Notes under the pieces: generated by a model
Databases searched by the model: none
The model's input: only the letters and a program-made list of their open reading frames with translations
What the model was told of the DNA's origin: nothing
Program-made: the position numbers and the translations under genes
Origin: Halalkalirubrum salinum
GTDB lineage: Archaea; Halobacteriota; Halobacteria; Halobacteriales; Haloferacaceae
Length of the DNA: 64,000 bases
NCBI RefSeq assembly: GCF_005543295.1
Contig: NZ_SRSG01000010.1
Coordinates: 62,001 to 126,000, forward strand
Direction of reading: 5' to 3'
In this document: one piece after another, positions 50,588 through 59,637 of the stretch
Layout of the letters: every line of letters begins with the position of its first letter
Position numbering within the stretch: position 1 is the first letter of the stretch

Positions 50588-51982
50588 TCACAGATCGATC
50601 GGTCCACCCTTCAGGAACTCCCGCAGCACGACGGTCGCGTACGACCCGCTCGGGAGCGCGAACTCGAACCGAAGTGTTTCGGGATCGACAGACAGGTCAG
50701 TCCGAACGAGAATCGCTCGCCGCGTGCCGGTCGAATCGAATGCACCGGGCAGCGAGAAGTCGCCGGGCTCGATCGACAGCTCCTCGAGAATTTCGCGCTC
50801 GATGTCGCCTTGTTCGCCGTCAGCGAGGTCGGTTTCGGTGCCGACGAGCGGCGCGGTGACGAACGCCCGGCCGCGCTCGCAGTGTCGCCGCATGGTCTTG
50901 AGGCGGCGATCGGTTGCAGTCTGGAGCCGATCGGGATCGGGGGCGTACAGTTCCTCGGGCGCGTCCCGATCGGCGAAACAACAGACATCGCCCTCGATCG
51001 GCCGATCGAACGGCAGCCCGCGACCGAGCCGCTCGCTCAGGATTCGGTTGTAGACGTACGACTGGGCGGCGTTGACGAACAGCCGCTGGAGGTTCGAGGG
51101 GACCGCCTCCAGGGCGTGTCTGAAGTCGGCGTCCGTTGACGCACCGTCTTCAGCGAGGCGGTGCAGCATCGATCGCTCGTAGCGGAGGTGGCCGGGCATT
51201 CGCTCAAGTGCCGCGGTCCAGTCAGGATCGGCAGATTCGGCTTGCTCGTCGACGAACGCACGAGCGGTTTGGGTGCGCTCGGGTTCGGTTTCGGCGGGGC
51301 TGCCGACGTACGAGAGCACCGCACCGCGCCAGTCACCGCGGACGATCGCGAGACCGACCTCGTGGGTGATTGGGCGCTGGCTGCCGAAGCGCTGCTGGCC
51401 GAAGTAGTTAGGCAGGCCGATCGTGGCGGTGATTTCGGAGTCACCTGTAGCAATGCTGGAGTTACCTGTCGATCGGTCGCTCCCCGCAAACGCCGCGAGT
51501 TCGTCGGTGATTGATCCGACAGCGTCGGGCCGTTGGGGCTCTCGGACACGGATTGAGAACCGGTTACCGTACAGATCGCCGAACGACAGCGGTCGGCCCG
51601 CACGGCCGAGGACATCTATTTTCGCGCCGTCGATCGACAGCTCCTCGATCTCGTCGGGGTCAGCTTTCGTGACAGTAAACAGCTGCGTCGTCACCGCATG
51701 TTTGTCCTTCGTGCCCGCCCACGAGACTCGTTCGCGGCTGATCCCCAGCGCGTTCGAGAGCCGCCGGGCGAAGTCGTTCGTATCCCACGATCGCAGCGTC
51801 ACCCGACAGACGATTTCGGGGTAGCCGCCGGCGGGGGCGTCACGATCGGCGATCTCGAAGGCTTCGAGTTCCGTGACCCGGAAGTCATCGGGCTCGGTTC
51901 TGAGCACGCCGCCGATCCCCTCGGCGTCGCTCACGTAGTGGTCGATCCCGACCGCTTGCTCAATGGGGTGGGCCTCACGCAT
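50588..51982 (-). CDS. truD: tRNA pseudouridine(13) synthase TruD
   Basis: A 464-aa archaeal TruD that makes pseudouridine 13 in tRNA. The catalytic aspartate is Asp93 in [24 protein letters not shown] and [20 protein letters not shown] are additional family motifs. The insertion domain of TruD lies between. The ATG at 51982 begins [14 protein letters not shown]. It is transcribed after pth2 on the same strand, a pair common in archaea. Confidence 0.95.
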   Translation of the reverse strand: MREAHPIEQAVGIDHYVSDAEGIGGVLRTEPDDFRVTELEAFEIADRDAPAGGYPEIVCRVTLRSWDTNDFARRLSNALGISRERVSWAGTKDKHAVTTQLFTVTKADPDEIEELSIDGAKIDVLGRAGRPLSFGDLYGNRFSIRVREPQRPDAVGSITDELAAFAGSDRSTGNSSIATGDSEITATIGLPNYFGQQRFGSQRPITHEVGLAIVRGDWRGAVLSYVGSPAETEPERTQTARAFVDEQAESADPDWTAALERMPGHLRYERSMLHRLAEDGASTDADFRHALEAVPSNLQRLFVNAAQSYVYNRILSERLGRGLPFDRPIEGDVCCFADRDAPEELYAPDPDRLQTATDRRLKTMRRHCERGRAFVTAPLVGTETDLADGEQGDIEREILEELSIEPGDFSLPGAFDSTGTRRAILVRTDLSVDPETLRFEFALPSGSYATVVLREFLKGGPIDL

Positions 51983-52024
51983 TGTCGTCACCGCTGTGGT
52001 TGCGATTACTGTGCCAAAACATGG

Positions 52025-52363
52025 TCAATACAGCGGGAGATCGCCGGTCACCCGATCGACCAGATCGTCATCAGCCGGGCCAACCGCGATCGTCGTCGCC
52101 GTCCCTGGCTCAAGTTGGGTATGGCCAGCGTCGCGAATGATCGCATGAGGCAGTCCCTCGACTCGGGCCTTCTCGGCGAGGTCGAATAGCTGTGACTCCC
52201 CGCTGGCCTTGACAACGACCTTCTTTTGCCCGCCGCCTTTCCACGCGCGGCGGGTCCGCTCGTCGGTGTCCTCGTACGCCGACAGCGAAGCGTGGGCGAC
52301 CTGGGCAGCGAGTTTGCCGACACCCATCCCGAGATCGGTCCGGGCGGCGATGACCTGTTTCAT
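52025..52363 (-). CDS. pth2: Peptidyl-tRNA hydrolase, archaeal type (Pth2)
   Basis: A 112-aa hydrolase that recycles peptidyl-tRNA. [20 protein letters not shown] (1-20), [36 protein letters not shown] are the family signatures; the length is normal. The ATG at 52363 is used. It lies 42 bases upstream of truD on the same strand. Confidence 0.95.
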   Translation of the reverse strand: MKQVIAARTDLGMGVGKLAAQVAHASLSAYEDTDERTRRAWKGGGQKKVVVKASGESQLFDLAEKARVEGLPHAIIRDAGHTQLEPGTATTIAVGPADDDLVDRVTGDLPLY

Positions 52364-52510
52364 ACCACGGCTCTCGGGGCGGAGCCGTATCACGCGTTCG
52401 CTTTCGAGACAGGAGTGGTCCCGATCGACGCACCATAGTCAGCGCCGACTGCCGCAGTCGATCGACGATCGGCGTCTGACTATCGATCGCCACCACGGCA
52501 CCCAATACGT

Positions 52511-52532
52511 ACGTAAGTATCTATAGTTACGT
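52511..52532. promoter_or_regulatory. Inverted repeat upstream of the tup promoter
   Basis: The 6-bp inverted repeat acgtaa (52511-52516) and ttacgt (52527-52532) is separated by 10 bases, about 50-70 bases upstream of the tupA ATG. A second possible operator beside the start-codon palindrome. Confidence 0.35.
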
Positions 52533-52564
52533 CAGTGGGAAAAGAATAAACCCGTACCCGAGTA

Positions 52565-52590
52565 TCGTTGTATCGTATACGATGCAACGA
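52565..52590. promoter_or_regulatory. ModE-like palindrome over the tupA start codon
   Basis: A 26-bp palindrome with arms tcgttgtatcgta and tacgatgcaacga; 12 of 13 base pairs are symmetric. The outer halves resemble the CGTTATAT type box recognised by ModE proteins. The ATG of tupA (52582-52584) lies inside it, so binding would block a leaderless transcript. Confidence 0.6.
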
Positions 52591-53499
52591 CGCGAACTCC
52601 TCGCGACGGTCGCGGGCGGAGCAACGATCGCACTAGCTGGCTGTTCGAGCGCCGGTGGGAGCGACGAGTCTTCCGGTCCGGCGATCGCCGAGGAGACGCT
52701 GACGCTTGCGACAACGACGAGTACCCACGACACCGGGTTGCTCGATGACATCAACGCGGCCTTCGAGAAGCGCTACGGAGCGCGTGTCGACACAGTCGCA
52801 CAGGGAACCGGCGCAGCGCTCGAAACCGCTCGAAGCGGCGATGCAGACGTGGTGATGGTCCACGCCCGATCGCTCGAAGACGAGTTCATTCGCGAGGGGT
52901 ACGGTGTCAACCGTCGGGACCTCATGTTCAACGACTTCGTGATCGTCGGCCCTGAGAGCGATCCCGCCGGTATCGACGGCAGCGAAGAAGCGACAGCAGC
53001 CTTCGAGACGCTCGCCGAGGCGGAAGCAACGTTCGTCTCACGGGGCGATGACTCCGGAACCCACACGAAAGAGCTCGCGATCTGGGAGGCCGCGGGCGTC
53101 GAACCGGGCGGTGACTGGTATCGCGAGGCCGGTGCGGGCATGGGTGAAGTGCTCAACCAGGCGAATCAAAGCGATGCGTACACGCTTGCCGATCGGGGTA
53201 CGTTCATCTCACAGCGCTCCGAGATCGACCTCGGAATCAGGGTACAGGGACCGATCGAGGGCGGTCCAGAGCTGCTCGCGAACCCCTACGGAATCATCGC
53301 GGTCAACCCGGCTGTCCACGACAACGCCAACTACGATCTCGCAATGGCATATATCGGATTTATTACCTCTCAGGAAGGTCAATCAGTCATTGAGGAGTAC
53401 ACCGTTGAGGGCGAACAGTTGTTCTTCCCCGAGGCGATCTCGGAGAACCCAGACTTCAAGCAGTACGTCCCTGAGGACTGGGAACCCCAGTCGGAGTGA
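52582..53499 (+). CDS. tupA: Tungstate/molybdate ABC transporter substrate-binding protein (TupA-like)
   Basis: A 305-aa exported lipoprotein (short Arg-Arg signal, lipobox LAGC with Cys21). The TupA-type motif [13 protein letters not shown] at about 43-55 contacts the oxyanion, and [13 protein letters not shown] and RGTFISQRS are the later family segments. In this group TTTS usually means tungstate preference, but molybdate cannot be excluded. It heads the tupA-tupB-tupC operon, 9 bases before tupB. A palindrome covers its start codon. Confidence 0.88.
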   Translation: MQRRELLATVAGGATIALAGCSSAGGSDESSGPAIAEETLTLATTTSTHDTGLLDDINAAFEKRYGARVDTVAQGTGAALETARSGDADVVMVHARSLEDEFIREGYGVNRRDLMFNDFVIVGPESDPAGIDGSEEATAAFETLAEAEATFVSRGDDSGTHTKELAIWEAAGVEPGGDWYREAGAGMGEVLNQANQSDAYTLADRGTFISQRSEIDLGIRVQGPIEGGPELLANPYGIIAVNPAVHDNANYDLAMAYIGFITSQEGQSVIEEYTVEGEQLFFPEAISENPDFKQYVPEDWEPQSE

Positions 53500-53508
53500 C
53501 GAGCTGAG

Positions 53509-54216
53509 ATGAGTGCGATCGAACCGACCATTTTGTCGCTGCTTGGTGCGTTTCCGTTCGATCGCGTCTACGTCGAGTCGATTATCTACGTCTCGCTGTA
53601 CGTGAGTCTCACCGCGATCGTGTTGAGCACCCTTGCGAGCATCCCAATCGCGCTAGGGGTCGGCTTTACCGACTTCCCCGGAAAGGGATTCGTCATCGCC
53701 GTGATCAACACCGGGATGGGGTTTCCGAGCGTCGTCGTCGGGCTGTTGGTGCTGTTTTTGGTGTCGAATCAGGGGCCGTTGGGACCGCTCGAACTCGTCT
53801 TCACGAAGGAAGCGATGATTATGTCACAGTTCGTCCTCGCATTCCCAGTCATCACGGGCGTCACACTCGCGGCGGTGACGAGCGTCGAGGACGGCGTCCG
53901 CGACGCCGCCTACGCGATGGGCGGCACCCGGCTGGATGTCGCGCTCGTGACGATCAAGGAGGCCCGCTACGGGATCGCAACGGGGATCCTTGCGGGACTG
54001 GGCCGCGCGATCAGTGAGGTCGGCTCGGTGCTCATCGTCGGCGGCAATATCGCCAGCGCCGACGGCACCGCGATTACCCGGACGCTGACGACCGCGATCC
54101 AACTAGAGGCCAGACAGGGCCGGTTCGATACCGCCCTCATCTTGGGTGCGATTTTGGTCACGATCGTCCTGTCGATCAACGCGATCGTCCTCCGGCTCGG
54201 AGGTGGCCGGATATGA
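53509..54216 (+). CDS. tupB: Tungstate/molybdate ABC transporter permease (TupB-like)
   Basis: A 235-aa permease with about five to six membrane helices. The conserved binding-protein-dependent loop appears as [20 protein letters not shown] (about 125-145), followed by [18 protein letters not shown], typical of the TupB/ModB group. Its stop overlaps the ATG of tupC by four bases (ATGA), so the two are coupled. Confidence 0.9.
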   Translation: MSAIEPTILSLLGAFPFDRVYVESIIYVSLYVSLTAIVLSTLASIPIALGVGFTDFPGKGFVIAVINTGMGFPSVVVGLLVLFLVSNQGPLGPLELVFTKEAMIMSQFVLAFPVITGVTLAAVTSVEDGVRDAAYAMGGTRLDVALVTIKEARYGIATGILAGLGRAISEVGSVLIVGGNIASADGTAITRTLTTAIQLEARQGRFDTALILGAILVTIVLSINAIVLRLGGGRI

Positions 54217-55022
54217 TGAGCCAGCGTGCTACATTGCACCGCCAGCCTGACTCGCAGGAAGGGATCTCGATTGCCGGGGTGACCCACGGCTTCGGTAACG
54301 GAGCTGTCCTCGAGGACGTGTCGCTGTCGGTCAATCGCGGCGAGACCCTCGCGGTGATCGGTCCCTCCGGAACGGGGAAGACGACGCTGTTGCGGTTGCT
54401 GTCGCTGTTTGAACGGCCCGATGAAGGAACCGTCGCGATCGACGACGACGACGTCTGGGAGCGTTCCGAGCGCGACCGGCTTGCGGTTCGGCGACAGCTC
54501 GGAATGGTATTTCAATCGCCGAATCTCTTCGACGGCTCTGTTCGAGCCAACGTGAGCTACGGCCTCCGAATCCGACGGGACTGGGGTGATCGCGTTTCAG
54601 CGTGGCTGTCGATCCTCCTTGGTGACGAGACCGAACCGCAGGTCGAACGGGCACTCGACCAGGTAGGACTTGCTGAGCATGCCGATCGCGACGCTGGATC
54701 GCTCTCGGGCGGTGAGGCCCAGCGGGTCGCGTTCGCGCGAGCGCTCGCGTACGATCCGGACTTTTTGTTTTTGGACGAGCCGACCTCCGACCTCGATCCG
54801 CGAAATACCGCGGTCATCGAAGACGCGATCGATGCCGCTCGCGAGGATGGCCTCGGCGTCGTGATCGCGACCCACGACATGCACCAGGCCGAGCGGATCG
54901 CCGATCGGGTTGCAGTCCTCCTCAACGGAGAAGTGATCGAACTCGGACCGGCCCAGCGGGTCTTCGAGGACCCGCGCGATCGGCGAGCGCAGAAGTTCAT
55001 CGACGGCGAGCTAGTGTACTGA
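54213..55022 (+). CDS. tupC: Tungstate/molybdate ABC transporter ATP-binding protein (TupC-like)
   Basis: A 269-aa nucleotide-binding protein. Walker A is [14 protein letters not shown] (about 50-63), signature [15 protein letters not shown], Walker B with glutamate [13 protein letters not shown], and switch histidine in [13 protein letters not shown]. It lacks a C-terminal TOBE domain; the separate ModE-like protein provides one. Third gene of the tup operon. Confidence 0.92.
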   Translation: MMSQRATLHRQPDSQEGISIAGVTHGFGNGAVLEDVSLSVNRGETLAVIGPSGTGKTTLLRLLSLFERPDEGTVAIDDDDVWERSERDRLAVRRQLGMVFQSPNLFDGSVRANVSYGLRIRRDWGDRVSAWLSILLGDETEPQVERALDQVGLAEHADRDAGSLSGGEAQRVAFARALAYDPDFLFLDEPTSDLDPRNTAVIEDAIDAAREDGLGVVIATHDMHQAERIADRVAVLLNGEVIELGPAQRVFEDPRDRRAQKFIDGELVY

Positions 55023-55077
55023 TCACCACTGGGGGCGAGGCGAGGAACTAACCCGATCGCCGGGATACCTCCTGTCG

Positions 55078-55773
55078 ATGACCGACGTGCGCGGACGCGG
55101 AGAGGCGGCGCTTGTCGAGAGCGATATCGAGTTTACGGGCCGCGATGCGACCCTGCTTCGGACGATCGACGAAACCGGCTCGGTGGCGAGCGCATCCGCA
55201 GAACTCGGGCGATCGCGAGCCCGTGCGCTGTCGCGGATCGAGACGCTCGAATCGGCGTTCGGAATGCTTGTTGAGCGCCGCCGCGGCGGCAGCGGCGGGG
55301 GCGGGAGCCGGCTGACCGACGGTGCACGCGAACTCTTGAACCGCTACGATCGGCTGGCCGCGGCCCTTGAGGCGGCCGCCGCGATCCCAGAAACTGTACT
55401 CTCGGGGACAGTCAACAGCATCGACGGCGAGATCGCCACGGTCGAGACGGCGATCGGGACGGTGCGAGGGATTGGCCATGAGCTCAGTATTGGCGATCGA
55501 GTCCAGATTCGGATCGGAGCTGATGCGGTGACCGTCAATGACCCCGAGCGCGACGCCGAGCCCGACGCAACGAGTGCGCGGAACCGCCGACCCGGGAGCG
55601 TCGTCTCGATCGGCGGCGGCGAAACCGTTCTGGAGGCGGCGATCGACGTCGACGGAACGACGTTTACCGCGCTCGTAACTCGAGAGAGTGCGGATCGCCT
55701 CGGGTTGGCCGCCGATCGGATGGTCGTGCTCACGTGGAAAGCGACAGCGACCCGGCTCGTCGATCGGCAATAA
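55078..55773 (+). CDS. ModE-like regulator (LysR-type HTH plus TOBE domain)
   Basis: A 231-aa protein. Residues 1-100 are a ModE/LysR-type winged helix (TLLRTIDETGSVASASAELG followed by RSRARALSRIETLE), and the C-terminal half holds TOBE/Mop-type molybdate- or tungstate-binding repeats (LSGTVNSIDGEIATVETAIG and VVSIGGGETVLEAAIDVDG). It follows tupC by 55 bases and is the obvious candidate to bind the palindrome over tupA. Convergent with the second TupA-like gene. Confidence 0.87.
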   Translation: MTDVRGRGEAALVESDIEFTGRDATLLRTIDETGSVASASAELGRSRARALSRIETLESAFGMLVERRRGGSGGGGSRLTDGARELLNRYDRLAAALEAAAAIPETVLSGTVNSIDGEIATVETAIGTVRGIGHELSIGDRVQIRIGADAVTVNDPERDAEPDATSARNRRPGSVVSIGGGETVLEAAIDVDGTTFTALVTRESADRLGLAADRMVVLTWKATATRLVDRQ

Positions 55774-55793
55774 CGGGCGAAAACGCCAGTCGC

Positions 55794-56675
55794 TCACTCT
55801 GCAAGCGAGAAAACCGATCGGCCGTCGACCGAATACGAGTCGATGATCGAACGCCCCTCAGAGCCAGTACAGAAGTCGACGTACGAGCGCGCACGCTCGT
55901 GATCAAGCTCCGGATGGCGATCCGGAGAGACACGAATCAGACTGTAGGGGTTCTGCAGGAGCGTCCCGTCGCGGACGTCCTCGATCGACAGGAGTTCGAT
56001 GAGCGATCGAGTGTTCCGGCTCGCACGATACGTCTCGCGAACGGACAGACAGTACGCCTCGAGCTGGTCAGCGTGGACGAGTGTCTCACCCATTCCCTGG
56101 CCGATCTCGCGGTACCACTGGCCCACTGCATCCACCCCGGCCGGATCGATCCCCGCCGCCGCCCAGCACGCACGTTCGGCGTGATGGGTTCCCGATCCGT
56201 CACCACGCGAAACGAACGGTGTCTCGGCATCGGCGATCGCCGCAAACGCCGCTGATACCTGGTTAGTTCCCTTGATTCCGGCGGGATCGTCCGGCGGGCC
56301 GACGATCGAAAACGAGCCCTCGACAAAGCGCTCGCGCGCGACGCCGTGGCCCGCCGAAACGAACGTCTGTTCGAGTTCGGGGGCGTGCGCCATGACGACG
56401 CTCACGTCGCCGCGTTCGCCGGACCGAAGGTTCCGGCCGGTGCCCCCGATGACGGCGTTGACTGTCTCGTCATTGGTTGTCTCGAAGGCCGCGTGCAGCG
56501 GCGACAACACCCCCGTATCGGCGATGCTTGTCGTGACCGCAACGGCGATGGCATCTCGGCCGTCGCGATCGAGGACCGATCGACCCCGGGTCGCGCCGAG
56601 ATAGCCGCTCGCGACGAGAGAGCCCGCCCCCGCGAGAAAGCCCCGACGAGCGATCGGCGGGTTCGACGTCCTCAT
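55794..56675 (-). CDS. Second TupA-like oxyanion-binding protein
   Basis: A 293-aa Tat-type exported protein (ARRGFLAGAGSLVASGYLG), related to tupA. It keeps AVTTSIADTGVLSPLH, GGTGRNLRSGERGDVSVVMA, SRGDGSGTHHAERAC and GQGMGETLVHADQ. The ligand loop is TTSIAD in place of TTTSTHD, so specificity may differ. No permease or ATPase lies with it; it may share the tup transporter or be a scavenging paralogue. An inverted repeat lies upstream. Confidence 0.85.
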   Translation of the reverse strand: MRTSNPPIARRGFLAGAGSLVASGYLGATRGRSVLDRDGRDAIAVAVTTSIADTGVLSPLHAAFETTNDETVNAVIGGTGRNLRSGERGDVSVVMAHAPELEQTFVSAGHGVARERFVEGSFSIVGPPDDPAGIKGTNQVSAAFAAIADAETPFVSRGDGSGTHHAERACWAAAGIDPAGVDAVGQWYREIGQGMGETLVHADQLEAYCLSVRETYRASRNTRSLIELLSIEDVRDGTLLQNPYSLIRVSPDRHPELDHERARSYVDFCTGSEGRSIIDSYSVDGRSVFSLAE

Positions 56676-56725
56676 TCTACACGAATCGAGGGAGAGTAAC
56701 TACTTATATCTACATTATGCGGATA

Positions 56726-56749
56726 GTGTGACCGTATTACATTTCACAC
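56726..56749. promoter_or_regulatory. Inverted repeat upstream of the second TupA-like gene
   Basis: gtgtga (56726-56731) and tcacac (56744-56749) form a 6-bp inverted repeat over 24 bases, upstream of a TATA-like atataag read on the minus strand. It differs from the tupA palindrome, so a different regulator is likely if the site is real. Confidence 0.3.
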
Positions 56750-56832
56750 CAGCGGATGCTGCAGCCACGAGCGACTGGTCGAAACGCACAGCAGATCGGG
56801 TGTTTTAGGCCGATCGACCGTCGATGAGGGGT

Positions 56833-57423
56833 ATGATACTTTCGGATACGGATCTCCAGCGCCGACTCGACGCCGGCGATCTCGTGATCGAACCGATCGA
56901 CGACCCCGACATGCAGATACAGCCGGCGAGCATCGACCTCCGGCTTGGCCCGGAGTTCTTGGAGTTCCAGCGGACGAACATCCCTTGTATCCACCCGAAT
57001 AGCACCGAGGAGGTCGACGAGTACGTCTCACGCACGTACGTCAACGATGACGAGGAGTTCATCCTCCACCCCGGAGACTTCGTGCTCGGGACAACCAAAG
57101 AGCGCGTGGAGATCCCTGATGACCTTGTCGCCCACGTCGAGGGACGATCATCACTCGGCCGGCTGGCGATCGTCGTCCACGCGACCGCAGGCTTGTGTGA
57201 TCCGGGCTATCAGGGACAGATCACCCTCGAACTGTCAAACCTCGGGGCCGCGCCCGTCGCGCTCTCGCCGGGAATGCGGATCTCACAGCTCACGTTCACC
57301 GAACTGTCCTCGCCGGCCGAGCGGCCATACGGAGCCGGACGGGGCTCGAAGTACCAGGATCAGGTTGGCCCACAAGCCTCCCGCATCGGCGACGATCCCG
57401 AGTTCGAGGAGCAAGACACATGA
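56833..57423 (+). CDS. dcd: dCTP deaminase
   Basis: A 196-aa trimeric nucleotide deaminase that provides dUTP for thymidylate synthesis. Family segments: [60 protein letters not shown] with the catalytic glutamate nearby and [15 protein letters not shown]. It keeps the usual archaeal length. A gaggggt sequence precedes the ATG at 56833. It lies 31 bases before thiR and may share its transcript. Confidence 0.94.
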   Translation: MILSDTDLQRRLDAGDLVIEPIDDPDMQIQPASIDLRLGPEFLEFQRTNIPCIHPNSTEEVDEYVSRTYVNDDEEFILHPGDFVLGTTKERVEIPDDLVAHVEGRSSLGRLAIVVHATAGLCDPGYQGQITLELSNLGAAPVALSPGMRISQLTFTELSSPAERPYGAGRGSKYQDQVGPQASRIGDDPEFEEQDT

Positions 57424-57454
57424 GCGCGGCCGCCAAACGCGCTCCCAGAGAGCA

Positions 57455-58360
57455 ATGAAATTCATCGAGGAGATCGTCGTCGACGCGTTTTTGCCGACGC
57501 TGCGATCGATGCTCGCGGAGGCGCTTCGCGATCGTGGACTTACCCAGCGCGAAGTCGCCGACTCACTCGGGATCAGCCAGTCAGCGGTCTCGAAGTACGC
57601 CCACGGCGACGTGGCAAGACACGATCGGATCGTCGCGGACGATCGCGTCACCGAGCTCGTCGATCGGGTCGCAGCAGGGCTCGCGACCGGTGAACTCAGC
57701 CGCGTCGGCGCGCTCGTCGAGATCGAGATACTGATCCGCCAGCTAGAGGACGGCGACCTGCTCGCGGAACTGCACGAGGACGCAATGCCCGAGCTCGCAG
57801 AAACGGACGCGGACTTTTCGGTCCACGATCCAGACAGCCACCTCCGGACCGAAGAGCAGGTTCGATCGTCGGTCCGAAAGGGACTGCGGACGCTGACGAA
57901 CACGAGCGGCTTCGCCGGACTCATCCCGAACGTCGGCTCGAATCTCGTTGAGTGTCTGCCGGAGGCCCGATCGATCGAGGATGTCGCCGGCGTCCCCGGA
58001 CGAATCTTCGACGTGAAAGGCCGGGCAACGGTTCCCGGCGAGCCGGAGTTCGGATTGAGTGAACACGTCGCCTCTGTGTTATTGGCCGTCCGCGAACACG
58101 GAGACACGACCGCACGCGGTGCACTCAACATTCGATATGCGCCTGCGCTCGTCGAGACACTAGCTGATCACGGCTACAGGACGATCGCGTTCGATCCTGA
58201 GGACGATCTCGACGCGGCGATCAAGGATGCGCTGGCGGGGATTGAGGTCCCAGAGACGATCGTGTTGTATCAGACGGGAGCGGTCGGGGTCGAGCCGATC
58301 GTCTACGTGATCGCTCCCGACGCGCCGCAGGCGGCCGCGGTTGCCCGAGAGCTCAGATAG
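57455..58360 (+). CDS. thiR: ThiR thiamine repressor (HTH + ThiN domain)
   Basis: A 301-aa protein. The N-terminal XRE-like HTH (TQREVADSLGISQSAVSKYA, 30-49) binds DNA and the C-terminal ThiN-like domain (about 125-301, VRKGLRTLTNTSGFAGLIPN and LSEHVASVLLAVREHGDTTA) senses thiamine phosphate, as in the ThiR repressor described in archaea. It is distinct from bifunctional ThiDN, lacking the kinase part. It is well placed to control thi4 at 62.7 kb, whose start codon follows a palindrome. It follows dcd by 31 bases. Confidence 0.85.
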   Translation: MKFIEEIVVDAFLPTLRSMLAEALRDRGLTQREVADSLGISQSAVSKYAHGDVARHDRIVADDRVTELVDRVAAGLATGELSRVGALVEIEILIRQLEDGDLLAELHEDAMPELAETDADFSVHDPDSHLRTEEQVRSSVRKGLRTLTNTSGFAGLIPNVGSNLVECLPEARSIEDVAGVPGRIFDVKGRATVPGEPEFGLSEHVASVLLAVREHGDTTARGALNIRYAPALVETLADHGYRTIAFDPEDDLDAAIKDALAGIEVPETIVLYQTGAVGVEPIVYVIAPDAPQAAAVARELR

Positions 58361-58363
58361 GCC

Positions 58364-59050
58364 ATGTCCGCTCGACCGAGCGATCCCGTCCAGCGGTTTT
58401 ACACTGATCGGGCACAGCTGTACGATCTGATCGCGACACGGGTGCCGGGGATCGGATCGATCCGGACCACAGCGATCGATCACCTTGGCCTCGAGCTCGG
58501 CGAAACAGTCGTTGAGATGGGCTGTGGCAGCGGCGGGAACCTCCCGTATCTCCGCGACAGAGTTGGTTCGACCGGAAGGGTGGTTGGGGTCGATTTTTCG
58601 CCGGGCGTGCTGTCGATCGCTCGTGATCGAATCCACCACCGAGGATGGGACAACGTCCACGTGGTCAGGGCGGATGCGACTGTACCGCCACTTGAGCATG
58701 ATCGGGCAGGTGGAGTTGACGCGGTATTCTCGTCGTTTGTGAGTGGGATGGTCGACGATCCCGCGGCAGTTGTCGAGCAGTGGATCGACCTGCTCGGGTC
58801 AGGTGGTCGGATCGGCTTGCTTGATGCCGCCCGCAGCGGCGATCGAATCGGCCGGTTCGCAAACCCGCTCTTTGCGGCTGCGGTGCGGGCGAGTTCTCCG
58901 CCAGGAGTCAGGAGGCAGTCTGATGCGATCGATCGGCTTGACGACCGAGTGATCGCCGCGCACGAGCGGCTGCAGCGCGAAACCGTCGATCGAGTATTCG
59001 AGACCCACGTATGTGGGTTCGTTCGGGTGAGCGCTGGAACCGTTCGGTGA
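58364..59050 (+). CDS. SAM-dependent methyltransferase, class I
   Basis: A 228-aa methyltransferase. Motif I is VVEMGCGSGGNLPYL (about 45-59), then GVDFSPGVLSIARDR, VVRADATVPPLEHD and a hydrophobic GLLDAARSGD segment. It is of the UbiE/PhcB-like small-molecule group. Only three bases after thiR, so co-transcribed with the thiamine regulator; a role in the same pathway is possible but not shown. Confidence 0.85.
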   Translation: MSARPSDPVQRFYTDRAQLYDLIATRVPGIGSIRTTAIDHLGLELGETVVEMGCGSGGNLPYLRDRVGSTGRVVGVDFSPGVLSIARDRIHHRGWDNVHVVRADATVPPLEHDRAGGVDAVFSSFVSGMVDDPAAVVEQWIDLLGSGGRIGLLDAARSGDRIGRFANPLFAAAVRASSPPGVRRQSDAIDRLDDRVIAAHERLQRETVDRVFETHVCGFVRVSAGTVR

Positions 59051-59114
59051 GACAGTTACCAGACGATCGGATGGGTAACGAGCCGGGACGGTCCGGTGAG
59101 TATATGCACATGCC

Positions 59115-59534
59115 ATGAATAGTACCCCACGTATGCGCCGCCGCCGCGTGCTCGCAGTGTCCGGTACGGTGATCGCGAGCGGCGCACTTTCGGGGTGTCT
59201 ACGTCGCAACGCGCCGATCGGACTCCCCAGCGACGACGACGAGCCACTGGTGGAGATCATCGAAGAGCGTCTCGTTCGCGAACGTCCAGACACTGAGGAT
59301 GAAATCGTCCGTCTCGAAGGAATCGCGGAGAATACGAGCGACAGACAGCTCACCTACGTCGAACTGGAGGCGCGGTTCTACGACGAGGACGAGGAACTGC
59401 TCGACAGCACTGTCGAACACCTCGACGATGTAACTGCCGGCCGCCGGTGGGAGTTCGCGATCGAGTATCCACGAATTGGCGAAGACGCCGCAGCCGTCGC
59501 CGACTACGAGATTGAAGTTGTGACGAACATCTGA
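59115..59534 (+). CDS. FxLYD-domain lipoprotein
   Basis: A 139-aa exported protein with RRRRVLAVSGTVIASGALSG then Cys28 (lipobox LSGC). The C-terminal part has the beta-sandwich typical of FxLYD: VRLEGIAENTSDRQLTYVEL, EARFYDEDEELLDS. Role unknown. It lies alone between a methyltransferase and the flippase gene. Confidence 0.82.
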   Translation: MNSTPRMRRRRVLAVSGTVIASGALSGCLRRNAPIGLPSDDDEPLVEIIEERLVRERPDTEDEIVRLEGIAENTSDRQLTYVELEARFYDEDEELLDSTVEHLDDVTAGRRWEFAIEYPRIGEDAAAVADYEIEVVTNI

Positions 59535-59637
59535 GCGCCGTAGCCGTCACTATGTCCAGGCAAGCAATCAACCAAACCGCGAAATTCGCAGTCGCGTGCC
59601 GTCCACGTGGCCCCTGGGGTCACAGCGAGGCGGGCGA

